A stretch of 32,737 bases of DNA from Candidatus Cloacimonas sp. 4484_275 (GCA_002085205.1 NATF01000012.1:1-32737); one strand, 5' to 3'; positions 24,152 to 32,737 are shown, counted from the stretch's first letter. The notes: generated by a model not told the origin, from the sequence alone. Translations and numbers: made by a program.

Positions 24152-25417
24152 ATGAAAAAGAATGTGATTTTAATTTTGATGTTGGTTTCATTATCTTCCG
24201 TTTTTGCGACTGTGGTGGATAAAATTGTGGCAAAAGTCGGACGGGAAATAATTTTAAAAAGTGAACTGGAACAAAGAAAACAGGAATTGGAAGCAGCCGG
24301 ATTATTACAGGGAAACGAATCCGATTATGATATTTTAAACAATATGGTAGAACAAAAACTCGTTCTTATGAAAGCCAAAGAAGAAGGTTTCAGTGTCGAT
24401 GAAAGTGAGCTGAAATCTCTTGCCGAACAGCAAATACAGCAAATTGCTTCCCAATTTAAATCTCAACAGGAATTTCAAAATTATTTGAGAAAAGAAGCCG
24501 GTTTATCGGTGTTGGAACTGAAAGAATTTTATATCAAACAACTGCGTGAGGAAAAACTTAAAAGCGATATAATTCAAACCGAGATAAAAAACAAAATACA
24601 CATCACGGAAGCGGAAGTTCAGGATTATTATAATGAACACAAAGATGAAATTCCATTGCGTCCGGAAATGGACGAAATCGGGATGATAATGAGAACAATT
24701 CGACCGAGTGAAGAAACCCGCAAAAAAGCGCTCGTGAAAATAAACAAAATTAAAGATATGTTGAACGAAGGAGAAGATTTTTCCGAGCTTGCTGAGAAGT
24801 ACAGCGATTGCCCGAGTGCGAAAAACGGGGGAGACCTTGGTTTCGTGGAAAAAGGAACTCTTGTTAAACCGTTTGAAGAAGCCGCTTTTTCCTTAATTCC
24901 CGGAGAAGTAAGTGAAGTGGTGGAGACTAAATTCGGATTTCATTTGATCAAATTGGAAGAAAAAAAAGGAAATGAAATCCATGTGAGACACATTCTTATT
25001 AAAGTGGAACCTTCTGAAAAAGATATAGAAGCGGAAACGAAATTGATGGAAAACATTTTGGAAAAATTAAGAAGCGGGGAAGATTTTTATGAATTGGCGC
25101 GAACATATTCCGAAGATGATTCCAGCGCCGTACGCGGCGGCGTAATCGGAGAGTTTACCAAAGATAATTATCCCGAACTTTTTAAAGACTATTTGGTTAA
25201 TCTCGATTACGGTGAATATACGGATTTAATTAAGCAAGATAATATGTTGTATATTTTCGGAAAATTAAAAAAAATACCGGCTCGTCCTTACAAATACGAG
25301 GAAATTTACGAACGGTTGAGAGAGATGGTTATTTCCGAAAAAGAAAGCGAATTATATGAAAATTGGATAAAAGAATTACTGAAAGAAAATTATGTGGAAA
25401 TACTTCTTGATGAGTAG
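24152..25417 (+). CDS. surA: SurA-like periplasmic peptidyl-prolyl isomerase with two parvulin domains
   Basis: The signal peptide ends near SSVFA. A SurA N-terminal domain (VDKIVAKVGREIILKSELEQR, VEQKLVLMKAKEEG) is followed by two parvulin domains. The first is at about 175-270 (EIGMIMRTIRPSEETRKKAL, FSELAEKYSDCPSAKNGGDLGFVEKG, FGFHLIKLEEKKG). The second is at about 278-375 (IHVRHILIKVEPSEKD, FYELARTYSEDDSSAVRGGVIGEF). A C-terminal helix completes the chaperone module. The 421-residue size matches SurA (about 430). It works in the periplasm on outer-membrane proteins, in line with lptE and lolA in this genome. The frame is intact. Confidence 0.88.
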   Translation: MKKNVILILMLVSLSSVFATVVDKIVAKVGREIILKSELEQRKQELEAAGLLQGNESDYDILNNMVEQKLVLMKAKEEGFSVDESELKSLAEQQIQQIASQFKSQQEFQNYLRKEAGLSVLELKEFYIKQLREEKLKSDIIQTEIKNKIHITEAEVQDYYNEHKDEIPLRPEMDEIGMIMRTIRPSEETRKKALVKINKIKDMLNEGEDFSELAEKYSDCPSAKNGGDLGFVEKGTLVKPFEEAAFSLIPGEVSEVVETKFGFHLIKLEEKKGNEIHVRHILIKVEPSEKDIEAETKLMENILEKLRSGEDFYELARTYSEDDSSAVRGGVIGEFTKDNYPELFKDYLVNLDYGEYTDLIKQDNMLYIFGKLKKIPARPYKYEEIYERLREMVISEKESELYENWIKELLKENYVEILLDE

Positions 25418-25429
25418 GTTGTACATTTG

Positions 25430-25924
25430 ATGAAAAAATTATCTTTGATTGTATCAACTCTTTTCGGAACAGGTTATTTTCCGAAAGCGCCGGGAACGGC
25501 TGGAACAATTGTCGCCGCGCTTTTTTATTATTTTTTTCTGATGAAATTTATATCTTCTTTTGCTTCGGAGCTTATCTTCACCGCCATTTTAATTTTCAGC
25601 GGTATTATTTCCGTGATTTTCGTCTCCGAAGCGGAAAAAATTTTGGGACATGATAACGGGAAAATAGTTGTGGACGAATTTATCGGATTTTTATTTGCAT
25701 TGTTGTTTCTTCCGAAAACTTTGATGGTTATTATAATCGCTTTTATTCTTTTCAGGATTTTTGATATTTTCAAACCGGAGCCGGTTAATGTTTTGCAAAA
25801 ACTTTCCGGCGGTTGGGGAGTTTTGGCGGATGATGTGATGGCGGGAATATATGCAAATTTTTCTTTGCAAATATTAATTAGGATTTTCCCGAAATTTTTT
25901 ACTTTATTAAATGGGAATAGTTAA
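25430..25924 (+). CDS. pgpA: Phosphatidylglycerophosphatase A
   Basis: Removes phosphate from phosphatidylglycerophosphate to make phosphatidylglycerol in the inner membrane. The family signature is complete: STLFGTGYFPKAPGTAGTIVA at the N-terminus, then KIVVDEFIGFL, FRIFDIFKPEPVN and GWGVLADDVMAGIYAN. Several membrane segments lie between. About 164 residues is normal. The ATG at 25430 is taken; a TTG sits one codon upstream. It is 12 bases after the surA-like gene. Confidence 0.93.
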   Translation: MKKLSLIVSTLFGTGYFPKAPGTAGTIVAALFYYFFLMKFISSFASELIFTAILIFSGIISVIFVSEAEKILGHDNGKIVVDEFIGFLFALLFLPKTLMVIIIAFILFRIFDIFKPEPVNVLQKLSGGWGVLADDVMAGIYANFSLQILIRIFPKFFTLLNGNS

Positions 25925-25950
25925 AAAAATAAATTTAAAGAGGAGAGAAA

Positions 25951-26292
25951 ATGAATTATATTTTATTGCAAGCTCAGGCGGCAACGCCGCAACCGAATAT
26001 GCTCGGCTCGTTAATTCCGTTTTTGTTAATGTTTGTTATTTTATATGTGCTGATTATTTTGCCGCAAAGAAAAAAGCAAAAAGCTCATCAGCAGATGTTG
26101 GAGAGTATGAAAATTAACGATAGGGTGATTACCAGCGGCGGAATTTACGGAAAAATTGTTAATTTTAAGAAAGACAAAAATATTGTGGTGCTGCGAATTG
26201 ACGATACGACAAACACAAAAATAGAAATTCAACGAAGTGCCATAGCGGGAATTATCAATGAAGAAAAGAAAGGCGCAAATCCTACCGGTTAG
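25951..26292 (+). CDS. yajC: Preprotein translocase accessory subunit YajC
   Basis: YajC associates with SecDF and YidC at the inner membrane. There is a single transmembrane helix (LGSLIPFLLMFVILYVLIILPQ) followed by QRKKQKAHQQMLESMKINDRVITSGGIYGKI, the core family signature, and a small beta domain (KNIVVLRIDDTTNTKIEIQRSAIAGII). GAGGAGAGAAA precedes the ATG. The 3' end overlaps def by 35 bases. No secD or secF is in the window. Confidence 0.93.
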   Translation: MNYILLQAQAATPQPNMLGSLIPFLLMFVILYVLIILPQRKKQKAHQQMLESMKINDRVITSGGIYGKIVNFKKDKNIVVLRIDDTTNTKIEIQRSAIAGIINEEKKGANPTG

Positions 26293-26848
26293 ATTGTACG
26301 GAGATAAAACTCTTCGTTTGAAAGCGAAAGAGGTTACCGAATTTGATGAAAATCTGCGTAATTTCGTTGCCGATCTAACTGCGACAATGTACGCCAAAGA
26401 CGGAGTCGGACTTGCCGCTCCCCAAGTGGGAATTTCTCTCAGAATTTTTGTTGTTGATCCGGATTGGTTCAAAGAAGGAGGAAAAAAAAATCCTCACGTC
26501 TTTATTAATCCGAAATTTAAGGAATTTGTCGGGTCGGCAACGAATGAAGAGGGATGTTTAAGTTTACCGGGAATTTTTGAAAAAGTGACGAGAGCGGAAA
26601 AAATAATCGTCGAAGCTTTTAATGAACACGGAAAAAAATTTTCGGTAGAAGCTGACGGCTTGTTCGGAAGAGCAATTCAGCATGAATACGACCATTTGGA
26701 CGGGATTCTTTTCATCGATAAAATTGCCAAATTAAGGAAAATATTTATTAAAAAGTTTCTAAAAGAAATTGAAAGCACGACCGACGAAAACGGTGTGAAT
26801 ATCGGCAAAATGTCTGAAGATGAAGAAATTTCCCGCATCGACAAATGA
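26258..26848 (+). CDS. def: Peptide deformylase
   Basis: Removes the N-formyl group from nascent proteins using a metal ion. The three motifs are clear: GVGLAAPQVG, EGCLSLPG (metal Cys) and QHEYDHLDGILF (HExxH, with two metal His and the catalytic Glu). The protein has 196 residues; the last 25 or so after KKFLKEIE are an extra acidic tail. It is next to fmt, so the formylation and deformylation enzymes are paired, with a 4-base overlap. It starts inside yajC. Confidence 0.96.
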   Translation: MKKRKAQILPVRLYGDKTLRLKAKEVTEFDENLRNFVADLTATMYAKDGVGLAAPQVGISLRIFVVDPDWFKEGGKKNPHVFINPKFKEFVGSATNEEGCLSLPGIFEKVTRAEKIIVEAFNEHGKKFSVEADGLFGRAIQHEYDHLDGILFIDKIAKLRKIFIKKFLKEIESTTDENGVNIGKMSEDEEISRIDK

Positions 26849-27816
26849 AATTACGGAATATTATTTTTTTAGGAACTCCCGAATTTGCGGTTCCTACTTT
26901 GGAAATTTTAGGAAAATCGGCGTTCAAGCCGGTTCTTACTATAACTCAACCGGATAAACCTGCCGGAAGAAAAAAACGACTGACTCCGCCTCCCGTAAAA
27001 TTAAAATCGTTAGAATTGCAAATACCGGTATTGCAGCCGGAAAACATAAACGATCCTGAAATTGTCGAGAAAATAGAAAAATTAAATCCAACTATTATCA
27101 TTACCGTGGCTTACGGAGGTTATCTGGGAAAAAGAATCAGACAAATTCCTCGTTTGGGATGTATTAATTTGCATCCGTCTTTACTTCCGAAATATCGCGG
27201 TTCCGCTCCGATTAACTACGCCATTTTTAACGGCGATAAAGAGACAGGAAACACGATTTTCAAAATAACTGCTAAAATGGATTCCGGTCCGATTCTTTTT
27301 CAAAGCAAAACCAAAATAGCTGAAAATGAATGCTATACTCAACTTTATCAACGACTGGCAAGCTTGGGAGCAAATGATGTTTTGAAGTTTTTGAGTTTGC
27401 TTGAACAAGGAGATATTGAAGATTTTAGAAAACTGGCTTCCTATCGAAAACAGAATGAAAAGGAAGCGACCTATTCCAAAAAGATAGAAAAAGAGGATTT
27501 GTTTCTTAAATGGAATCGTGATGCGGAAAGCATTCGCAATCGAGTGCGCGGTTTGGCTTTGAAACCGGCTGCGATTGCCGTTTTCAGAGGCAACAGAATA
27601 AAAATAATAGAAATTGAAATTTTACCGGAAAAAGCCGAAAAGACTCCCGGCGAAATTGTGGAAGTCAGAAAAAATGCGGGCATAATTGTTGCCGGCGCGG
27701 ATTTTAATATTCTGTTGAAGCGAGTTCAACCTGCGGGAAAAAAAATAATGGATTCCTTTGCTTTTTCTTTGGGAGCAAGGATTAAAATCGGAGAAAAATT
27801 TTCTGATGGATATTGA
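26845..27816 (+). CDS. fmt: Methionyl-tRNA formyltransferase
   Basis: Formylates initiator Met-tRNA using 10-formyltetrahydrofolate. It shows the N-terminal Rossmann start IIFLGTPEFAVPTLEIL, the loop QPDKPAGRKKRLTPPPVK, the catalytic core CINLHPSLLPKYRGSAPINYAI (Asn-His with downstream MDSGPIL), and a C-terminal OB-like domain (LKPAAIAVFRGNRIKI, GEIVEV, KRVQPAGKKIMDS). 323 residues is normal. The 4-base overlap with def and the overlap with the DUF116 gene suggest one transcript. Confidence 0.96.
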   Translation: MKLRNIIFLGTPEFAVPTLEILGKSAFKPVLTITQPDKPAGRKKRLTPPPVKLKSLELQIPVLQPENINDPEIVEKIEKLNPTIIITVAYGGYLGKRIRQIPRLGCINLHPSLLPKYRGSAPINYAIFNGDKETGNTIFKITAKMDSGPILFQSKTKIAENECYTQLYQRLASLGANDVLKFLSLLEQGDIEDFRKLASYRKQNEKEATYSKKIEKEDLFLKWNRDAESIRNRVRGLALKPAAIAVFRGNRIKIIEIEILPEKAEKTPGEIVEVRKNAGIIVAGADFNILLKRVQPAGKKIMDSFAFSLGARIKIGEKFSDGY

Positions 27817-28567
27817 AATTAATACGAAAGGAAAAGAACTATTTCTTGCGTTGGCAACTTTGAGCTTGTTTCTTCTGATGATTATCACCACGCTTCTTTG
27901 GTGGTTTATTTCTCCGCGCCTTCATGAAATCAGCGAATTTTTGGCGGATATTTCTTTAACCGCTCTCCGTGTTTTTTATTTGATATTGGTTATCGGAACC
28001 ATTCTGATTTATCTCACTTGTTTTCTCGAGCGCAATTTTCTCGTAGCTCGTTTTGCCGTGAAACTATTTATCGTGGTAATTTTTCCGGTTACAATTCTGC
28101 TGGGAAAAATTTTCGGAATTTCCAAGGATAAAATCAGAGAATCCTATGTTTATGTAAATAACGCTTTTATAAAGGCGCTGAAGAAAAAATTCGATCCTTC
28201 GGAAGTTCTTATTTTGCTTCCGCATTGTTTGCAAAATACGGAATGCGGCATCAGAATAACGGTTGATATTTTCAAATGCGTTCGGTGCGGAAAATGTGAT
28301 ATCGGCGATTTGACAAAACTTGCCGTGGAACATGGAATTCCGATTGCCATTGCCACCGGCGGAACACTTGCCAGAAGAATCATCGTGGAACATCGCCCCA
28401 AATTCATTATCGCCGTTGCTTGCGAGCGCGATCTCGTGGATGGATTACACGATGTTTTTCCTATTCCCGTTTACGGAGTTCTGAATGAAAGACCGGAAGG
28501 ACCTTGCATTAACACAAGAGTTATGGTTGAAAAAATCAGACTCGCTTTGAAGATTATTTTGAAATGA
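27806..28567 (+). CDS. DUF116 family membrane protein with Cys motifs, function unknown
   Basis: A 253-residue protein starting at the ATG at 27806, which overlaps the end of fmt. In-frame starts further up lie deep in fmt and are rejected. Two or three N-terminal membrane helices precede a cytoplasmic domain with the DUF116 hallmarks: LLPHCLQNTECG, CVRCGKCDIGDL, IAIATGGTLARRIIVE, IIAVACERDLVDG, VYGVLNERPEGPCINT. The cysteine set (HCLQ, C-x2-C-x2-C, ACERD, GPC) suggests a metal or Fe-S site. The family is often found next to fmt and related translation genes (recalled), as here, but no reaction is established. Intact. Confidence 0.88.
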   Translation: MDIEINTKGKELFLALATLSLFLLMIITTLLWWFISPRLHEISEFLADISLTALRVFYLILVIGTILIYLTCFLERNFLVARFAVKLFIVVIFPVTILLGKIFGISKDKIRESYVYVNNAFIKALKKKFDPSEVLILLPHCLQNTECGIRITVDIFKCVRCGKCDIGDLTKLAVEHGIPIAIATGGTLARRIIVEHRPKFIIAVACERDLVDGLHDVFPIPVYGVLNERPEGPCINTRVMVEKIRLALKIILK

Positions 28568-29628
28568 AAACAAAAAAATTTAAAAAGAAATTTAAGCGAA
28601 AAGATTTGCGTTTAAAAAACATCGTCATTGATGATCTCGAATCTTTTTCCGAAACTGAAATCGTGGAGGAAAAAAGAGCGGAAAAAAAGATTCTTGAAAA
28701 AGCGAAAACCAGCAAAAAATCAGGGTTGAAACTGAAAAAAGGAAGAATTTTGGAAGTGAAAACAAATTATCGCTGTTTGGTAGCTTTTGACGATTACGAA
28801 ATAGAATGTCCTCTCAGCGGCAGATTAAAACAGCTTAATTTGGAAACTCGTTCTCTTGTCGCCACCGGAGATTTTGTTATGGTGGATTTTTCCGAAGAAC
28901 CGCGTATTGAAGAAATTTTGCCCAGAAAAACAAAATTAACCAGATTTTCGGAAGCGGGTTTTCAAACGGAAGTAATTATTGCCGCAAATATTGATCAGGT
29001 AATCATTACTGTTTCCGTGGCAGAACCGCCGTTGAATTTGTCTTTGGTCGACAGGTATATCTGCGCCGCCGCTCTTGAAAACATTATTCCGATTATTTGT
29101 ATCAATAAAATCGATCTTGCCGATAGCTTGGAAGAAATCGAAAAACAAGTTGCTTTTTATAGTCGGTGCGGATACAAGGTTGTTCTTACTTCCGTTAAAA
29201 CAGAAAAAGGTTTGGACGAACTGAAAAAGGTTTTAAAAAATAAACAAAGTGTTTTTTCCGGTCATTCCGGAGTCGGGAAATCTTCTCTTATTAACAAACT
29301 GCAGCCGGGAATAAATCTGCGCACCGGCGAAATCAGTGAATTTAACAAAAAAGGAATTCATGTGACCACAAGCAGCAGATTGATTCCCTGGAAATTCGGC
29401 GGTTTTCTGGTTGACACGCCCGGCATTAAAACTTTTGGTTTACCGCGAAAGGAAAAGGATAAAATTCCCAGAATTTTTCCCGGATTTTCGGAATTGTCGG
29501 AAAATTGTAAATTTCAGAATTGTTCGCACACCCATGAAAACGAGTGTGCCGTAAAAGACGCTCTGGCAAGAAACGAATATCCGCAGGAAAGATATTTTTC
29601 TTATCTGAGAATATGGGAATCTTTATAA
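28564..29628 (+). CDS. rsgA: Ribosome small-subunit GTPase RsgA (YjeQ)
   Basis: A circularly permuted GTPase that checks late 30S maturation. It has a Lys-rich N-terminal extension of about 60 residues and an OB fold (GRILEVKTNYRCLVAFDDYEIECPLSGRL). The GTPase motifs come in permuted order: G4 INKIDL, then G1 GHSGVGKSSLINKL, then G3 DTPGI. A C-terminal zinc knuckle follows (CKFQNCSHTHENECAV: Cys, Cys, His, Cys). 354 residues is at the upper end because of the basic extension, which probably contacts rRNA. It overlaps the DUF116 gene by 4 bases. Confidence 0.95.
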   Translation: MKTKKFKKKFKRKDLRLKNIVIDDLESFSETEIVEEKRAEKKILEKAKTSKKSGLKLKKGRILEVKTNYRCLVAFDDYEIECPLSGRLKQLNLETRSLVATGDFVMVDFSEEPRIEEILPRKTKLTRFSEAGFQTEVIIAANIDQVIITVSVAEPPLNLSLVDRYICAAALENIIPIICINKIDLADSLEEIEKQVAFYSRCGYKVVLTSVKTEKGLDELKKVLKNKQSVFSGHSGVGKSSLINKLQPGINLRTGEISEFNKKGIHVTTSSRLIPWKFGGFLVDTPGIKTFGLPRKEKDKIPRIFPGFSELSENCKFQNCSHTHENECAVKDALARNEYPQERYFSYLRIWESL

Positions 29629-29641
29629 TTTTGAGGAAGAA

Positions 29642-30496
29642 ATGAAGAATTTCGGAATATTTTTCAATCCCAATTATCAAGATAAAAAAGCGATTTTTAA
29701 CCTTCTGAAGCAACTGTATGAAAACAAAAATTTACGGTTTTTCAAGTCGGAAGAACAAAGAGAAGTTTTACCGGATTTTATTCGTTGTCTAAAAAAAGAA
29801 AAGAAGGTAAAACTTGATTGTATCTTTGTCTTCGGCGGTGACGGCACAATTTTGAAAGCATTGAATTTCAGTTTGAAAACGAAAGCGCCGATACTCGGAA
29901 TTAATTTGGGAAAATTGGGATTTCTCTCGGAAAGTAGCCTGAAAGAATTGGAAAAATCGATTGATGATTTGAAGAAAAACAAATTCAAAGTTCAGGCTCG
30001 AATGTTATTAAAGGTAATTCTGAGAAGAAATAAAAAAGTAATTTTTTCATCTCTTGCCCTTAACGATGCCGTGATTTACAAAGGTGAAGCTCCGAAATTA
30101 ATCGATGTGAAAATAAGCAGTAATCGGCGCTTTGTCGTGGAAACGAGATGTGACGGTGTAATTGCCGCCACTCCCACCGGTTCTACGGCTTATTCTCTTT
30201 CCGCCGGCGGTCCCATTCTTTCGCCGATTATGGATGCAATTGTTGTGGCTCCTCTCAATCCTCATATTTTATCCGTGCGACCGATGGTCTTTTCCTCAGA
30301 CGATAATATCGGTTTCACCATAATGAATGCCGACCACAAAATACTTTTGCAATTGGACGGTCAAAATAGGTTTGAACTCCACAAAGGCGATAAAATATTG
30401 GTGACAGCCGCTTCCCAAAAGGTGGATTTTATCAAACTTTCCAATCGGACTTTTTATCAGATTCTTCGAAAAAAGCTTCATATGGGAAAAAAATGA
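29642..30496 (+). CDS. nadK: NAD kinase
   Basis: Phosphorylates NAD to NADP. The signature GGDGTILKA (catalytic Asp) is followed by GINLGKLGFLSE, ALNDAVIYKGEAPKLIDVKI, the family block DGVIAATPTGSTAYSLSAGGPILSP, and PLNPHILSVRP. 284 residues is normal and the frame intact. GAGGAAGAA precedes the ATG. The end overlaps recN by 4 bases; nadK-recN is a widespread neighbour pair. Confidence 0.96.
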   Translation: MKNFGIFFNPNYQDKKAIFNLLKQLYENKNLRFFKSEEQREVLPDFIRCLKKEKKVKLDCIFVFGGDGTILKALNFSLKTKAPILGINLGKLGFLSESSLKELEKSIDDLKKNKFKVQARMLLKVILRRNKKVIFSSLALNDAVIYKGEAPKLIDVKISSNRRFVVETRCDGVIAATPTGSTAYSLSAGGPILSPIMDAIVVAPLNPHILSVRPMVFSSDDNIGFTIMNADHKILLQLDGQNRFELHKGDKILVTAASQKVDFIKLSNRTFYQILRKKLHMGKK

Positions 30497-32171
30497 TAAA
30501 TTCTCTTAGAATCAAAAATTTTATAATTGTCAAAGAATTGGAACTTAATTTTGGAAAAGGATTACAGGTTTTAAGCGGAGAAACCGGCACCGGAAAGTCG
30601 ATAATTGTGGGAGCGATAGATTTTGCGTTCGGAGGAAAATTTCATCCCGGTTTCTTATTTGACGACTCAAAACCCGCAATTGTAGAGATAACTTTCGATG
30701 TTAATTCCGAAAATAAAAGTTTGTTAAAATTAATTTCGGAATACGAAGTTGATATTTCCGAAAACGAAATTTGTTTTACCACCGAATTAACTCCGCTTCA
30801 GAAAAGAAGAATTTTTTTGAACGGCAGGCGAATTTCTCGGAGCATTGTAAAACAATTTAGAGATTTGTTGCTTGATTTTCACAGTCAGCGCGACCAACAA
30901 TAATCGACAAATTCGGAGATTTGCAAACCGAACTAAAAGATTATCAAAGGCAATTCAGGGAAATTGAAAGTTTGAGCGAACAATTGCAAGAATTGCAAAC
31001 AGGCGAATCGGAACGGGAGGAGCGGATTAAATTGTATGAGTATCAGGCTGAGGAAATTGAGGAAATAAATCCTAAAATCGGAGAAGACGAAGAATTGCAA
31101 AAGGAGTGGAATTTGCTTTCCAACGCCAAGGAAATTATTTCTCAGGCGACTTTTATCGAGCAAGCCGTTTACGAAGCGGATAATTCGGTTTACGATATCA
31201 TAAATTCGTTCATCAACCGTCTTTCCGATTTTGAGGAAGCCGGCTCAAAAATTACGGATATTATTTCTTATTTGAAGGAATCGGCGGCAAATCTGGAAGA
31301 AGCCGTTTCCGAAGCAAGAAATCTGCGAGACAGTATCGAAATCGACGATCTTCGGTTGCAAGAATGCGAGACAAGATTAAATGAATTGAATGCTCTTAAA
31401 AGCAAATATAAAATGGAATTGCCGGAAATATTAAATTATTATCGGAAAATTAAAGGACTAATTGCAGAATCAAAATCCGATATTACTCGAATCAGTGAAC
31501 TTGAAGCGGAATTAAAAAAGAAATCTGAAGAACTTCATAAAAAAGCGGAAAAATTAAGCGAAAAAAGAAAAAGAATTTCGATAAAACTGGAAAAAGAAAT
31601 AGTCGAAAATATCAAAAAATTAGCAATTCCGGATGCTGAAATAAAGATAAAATTTGACAAAGTAACAAGAAAAAAAGTTTTTACTTCTTATTTGCAGGGA
31701 TTGTCCGAAACAGGACAAGATAGCGTAGAGATCTTTTTTTCAGCAAATAAGGGAGTAAAATTACAACCACTTTCCGTGTCGGCATCGGGAGGAGAAATTT
31801 CCAGGGTGCTTTTGGCGATAAAAAAGATTCTTTCCGATAAAATGGAAAGCAGAACGGTTATTTTTGACGAGATAGACACCGGAATCGGAGGTGAGACCGC
31901 CAATTATTTAGGAGAATTTATTTATAAAATAGGTAGGTTTCATCAAGTGGTTTGTATCACTCATTTGGCTCAGATAGCTTCTTTGGCGGATAAAAACTTT
32001 GCGATTGAAAAGATGAGCAAAAAGAATATTTCCGAAGTAATTGTTCGGGAACTTGATGCGAACGAGAAAAAAGAAGAAATTGCCAGAATGCTGTCCGGCA
32101 CAAAATCGGAATTAGCCGTAAAACATGCAGAAGAAATAATAAAAAAGAATTTGAGGAGAATTGATGGTTAG
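30493..32171 (+). pseudogene. recN: DNA repair ATPase RecN, small internal deletion with frameshift
   Basis: RecN is an SMC-like protein for double-strand break repair. The first 136 residues carry the N-terminal head: SLRIKNFIIVKELELNFGKGLQVLSGETGTGKSIIVGAI (Walker A GETGTGKS), LTPLQKRRIFLNGRRIS and LLLDFHSQRDQQ. A stop follows at 30901-30903. The next frame begins IDKFGDLQTELKDYQ (from 30903). It runs through the coiled coil to the C-terminal head: ABC signature LSVSASGGEISRVLLAI, Walker B TVIFDEIDTGIGG, ICITHLAQIASLADKNF-like switch (VCITHLAQIA) and MLSGTKSELAVKHAEE. About 11-12 residues normally between HSQRDQQ and IDKFG are absent. The intact gene would be ordinary RecN. Confidence 0.92.
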
Positions 32172-32737
32172 ATTAAGCAAAAGAACACAATATTTTATAG
32201 TATTTCTAATTTTTGTCGTATCGGTAGGAATCGGACTGAAAAAATCAAATCTGATGAAACAAACCAAAATTTCGTTAGATACTTCCAAGGCAACTAAGAT
32301 TTTCAAAGAAGAAAAAAACATGAAAAAAGTTCAGCTAGGCAGGTTGAAGGTTTGACCGAAGAAAAGGTGCAACTGAACGAAGAGGCTCAGTTTGATATCA
32401 ATATTGAAGAGCATTTGAAAAATAATAAATTTTTGATAGAGAAAACAAAAGAAGATATCAGTAAACGAAGAACCAGATCGACTGAAAAACTTAATGATTC
32501 CAATCGGTTGTTGAAAAAATTGCAGATGGAAATAGACAGTTTGAATTATGTGAAGGTTCTTCAAAAGCATAATAAAGATTACACATTGATTTTTCTCACG
32601 GTGATCCAAAACGACAAAACAACGACTTTTGCCTATAAAATGAAAGTTTTTGTAAAAACCACTTTTATTTCTTTGTTCTTGTTTATTTTGGGATTTATTC
32701 TTTTCTATTTGTTTATTATTCTTCTCACGAAATTAAT
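32164..32737 (+). pseudogene. Unidentified membrane/coiled-coil protein, frame-broken and running off the right edge
   Basis: I do not recognise this gene. The frame from the ATG at 32164 (overlapping the recN end) starts MVRLSKRTQYFIVFLIFVVSV, a basic stretch and membrane anchor. It continues in charged sequence and stops at 32353-32355. From about 32298 a second frame is open to the end of the window. It reads QVEGLTEEKVQLNEEAQF, then a long charged coiled coil, then a strongly hydrophobic helix (TFISLFLFILGFILFYLFII). The change of frame near 32335 resembles the other breaks in this window. The last stretch, from an in-frame ATG at 32640, could be the start of another gene, since it looks like an N-terminal membrane anchor. 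Confidence 0.45.

Noticed and set aside
1..32737. tRNA, rRNA, insertion sequence, prophage, CRISPR or defence genes
   Set aside because: No cloverleaf, rRNA, transposase, phage or defence-type motifs were seen on reading; intergenic spaces are mostly too short.

Overview
The window looks like the replication-origin region of an AT-rich, diderm (Gram-negative-type) bacterium. LolA, LptE, SurA-like chaperones and several lipoproteins indicate an outer membrane. The gene content would fit an anaerobic candidate-phylum lineage such as Cloacimonadota or a relative in the FCB group, but that placement is a guess from gene style, not a measurement.

Layout. Bases 1-6574 (minus strand) hold an alpha/beta-hydrolase-like fragment, a mannose-1-phosphate guanylyltransferase flanked by a hairpin repeat, lolA, ftsK, a divergent YchF-like GTPase, an RsuA/RluB-type pseudouridine synthase and lptE. 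A lone plus-strand gene (6680-7345, HTH plus PTS EIIA domain) follows. It faces a minus-strand glycoside-hydrolase-like lipoprotein gene across a perfect 30-bp palindrome that also carries a parS-like core. Bases 8598-19305 (minus strand) form one long block: rsmG, parA, parB, an M23 peptidase, bactofilin, and a complete F-type ATP synthase locus (atpZ, atpI-like, B, E1, E2, F, H, A, G, D, C) ending in a clear intrinsic terminator. After divergent ruvB comes dnaA, with DnaA boxes on both sides (a bipartite oriC, about 20.4-22.4 kb). To its right, on the plus strand, lie a DNRLRE-type lipoprotein, two parvulin/SurA-like genes, pgpA, yajC, def, fmt, a DUF116 gene, rsgA, nadK, recN and an unidentified membrane or coiled-coil protein running off the end. 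Apart from ruvB and the gene at 6680, genes point away from the origin, as expected for leading-strand coding.

Two things stand out. First, the ATP synthase has an unusual rotor. One gene encodes at least three fused c-type hairpins, and the two complete hairpins carry Gln where the ion-binding Glu should be. It is followed by a normal single-hairpin c subunit with two carboxylates (E33, E66) and the Na+-type EST-GIY signature. Second, about fourteen otherwise conserved genes or gene pairs are interrupted at single points. Three of these points are exact tandem duplications of 27, 20 and 22 bp (lolA, atpB, atpI-like); removing one copy restores a full-length protein each time. The others are losses of conserved sequence that shift frame or fuse unrelated genes (RluB/YchF/FtsK, ParB/M23, RuvB, RecN, AtpZ, AtpE1 and more). 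The simplest reading is a draft scaffold whose contig ends were joined directly, with unmerged overlaps giving the duplications and dropped gaps giving the losses. Real pseudogene formation in so many housekeeping genes is much less likely. Gene calls below give the observed sequence and the probable intact gene.
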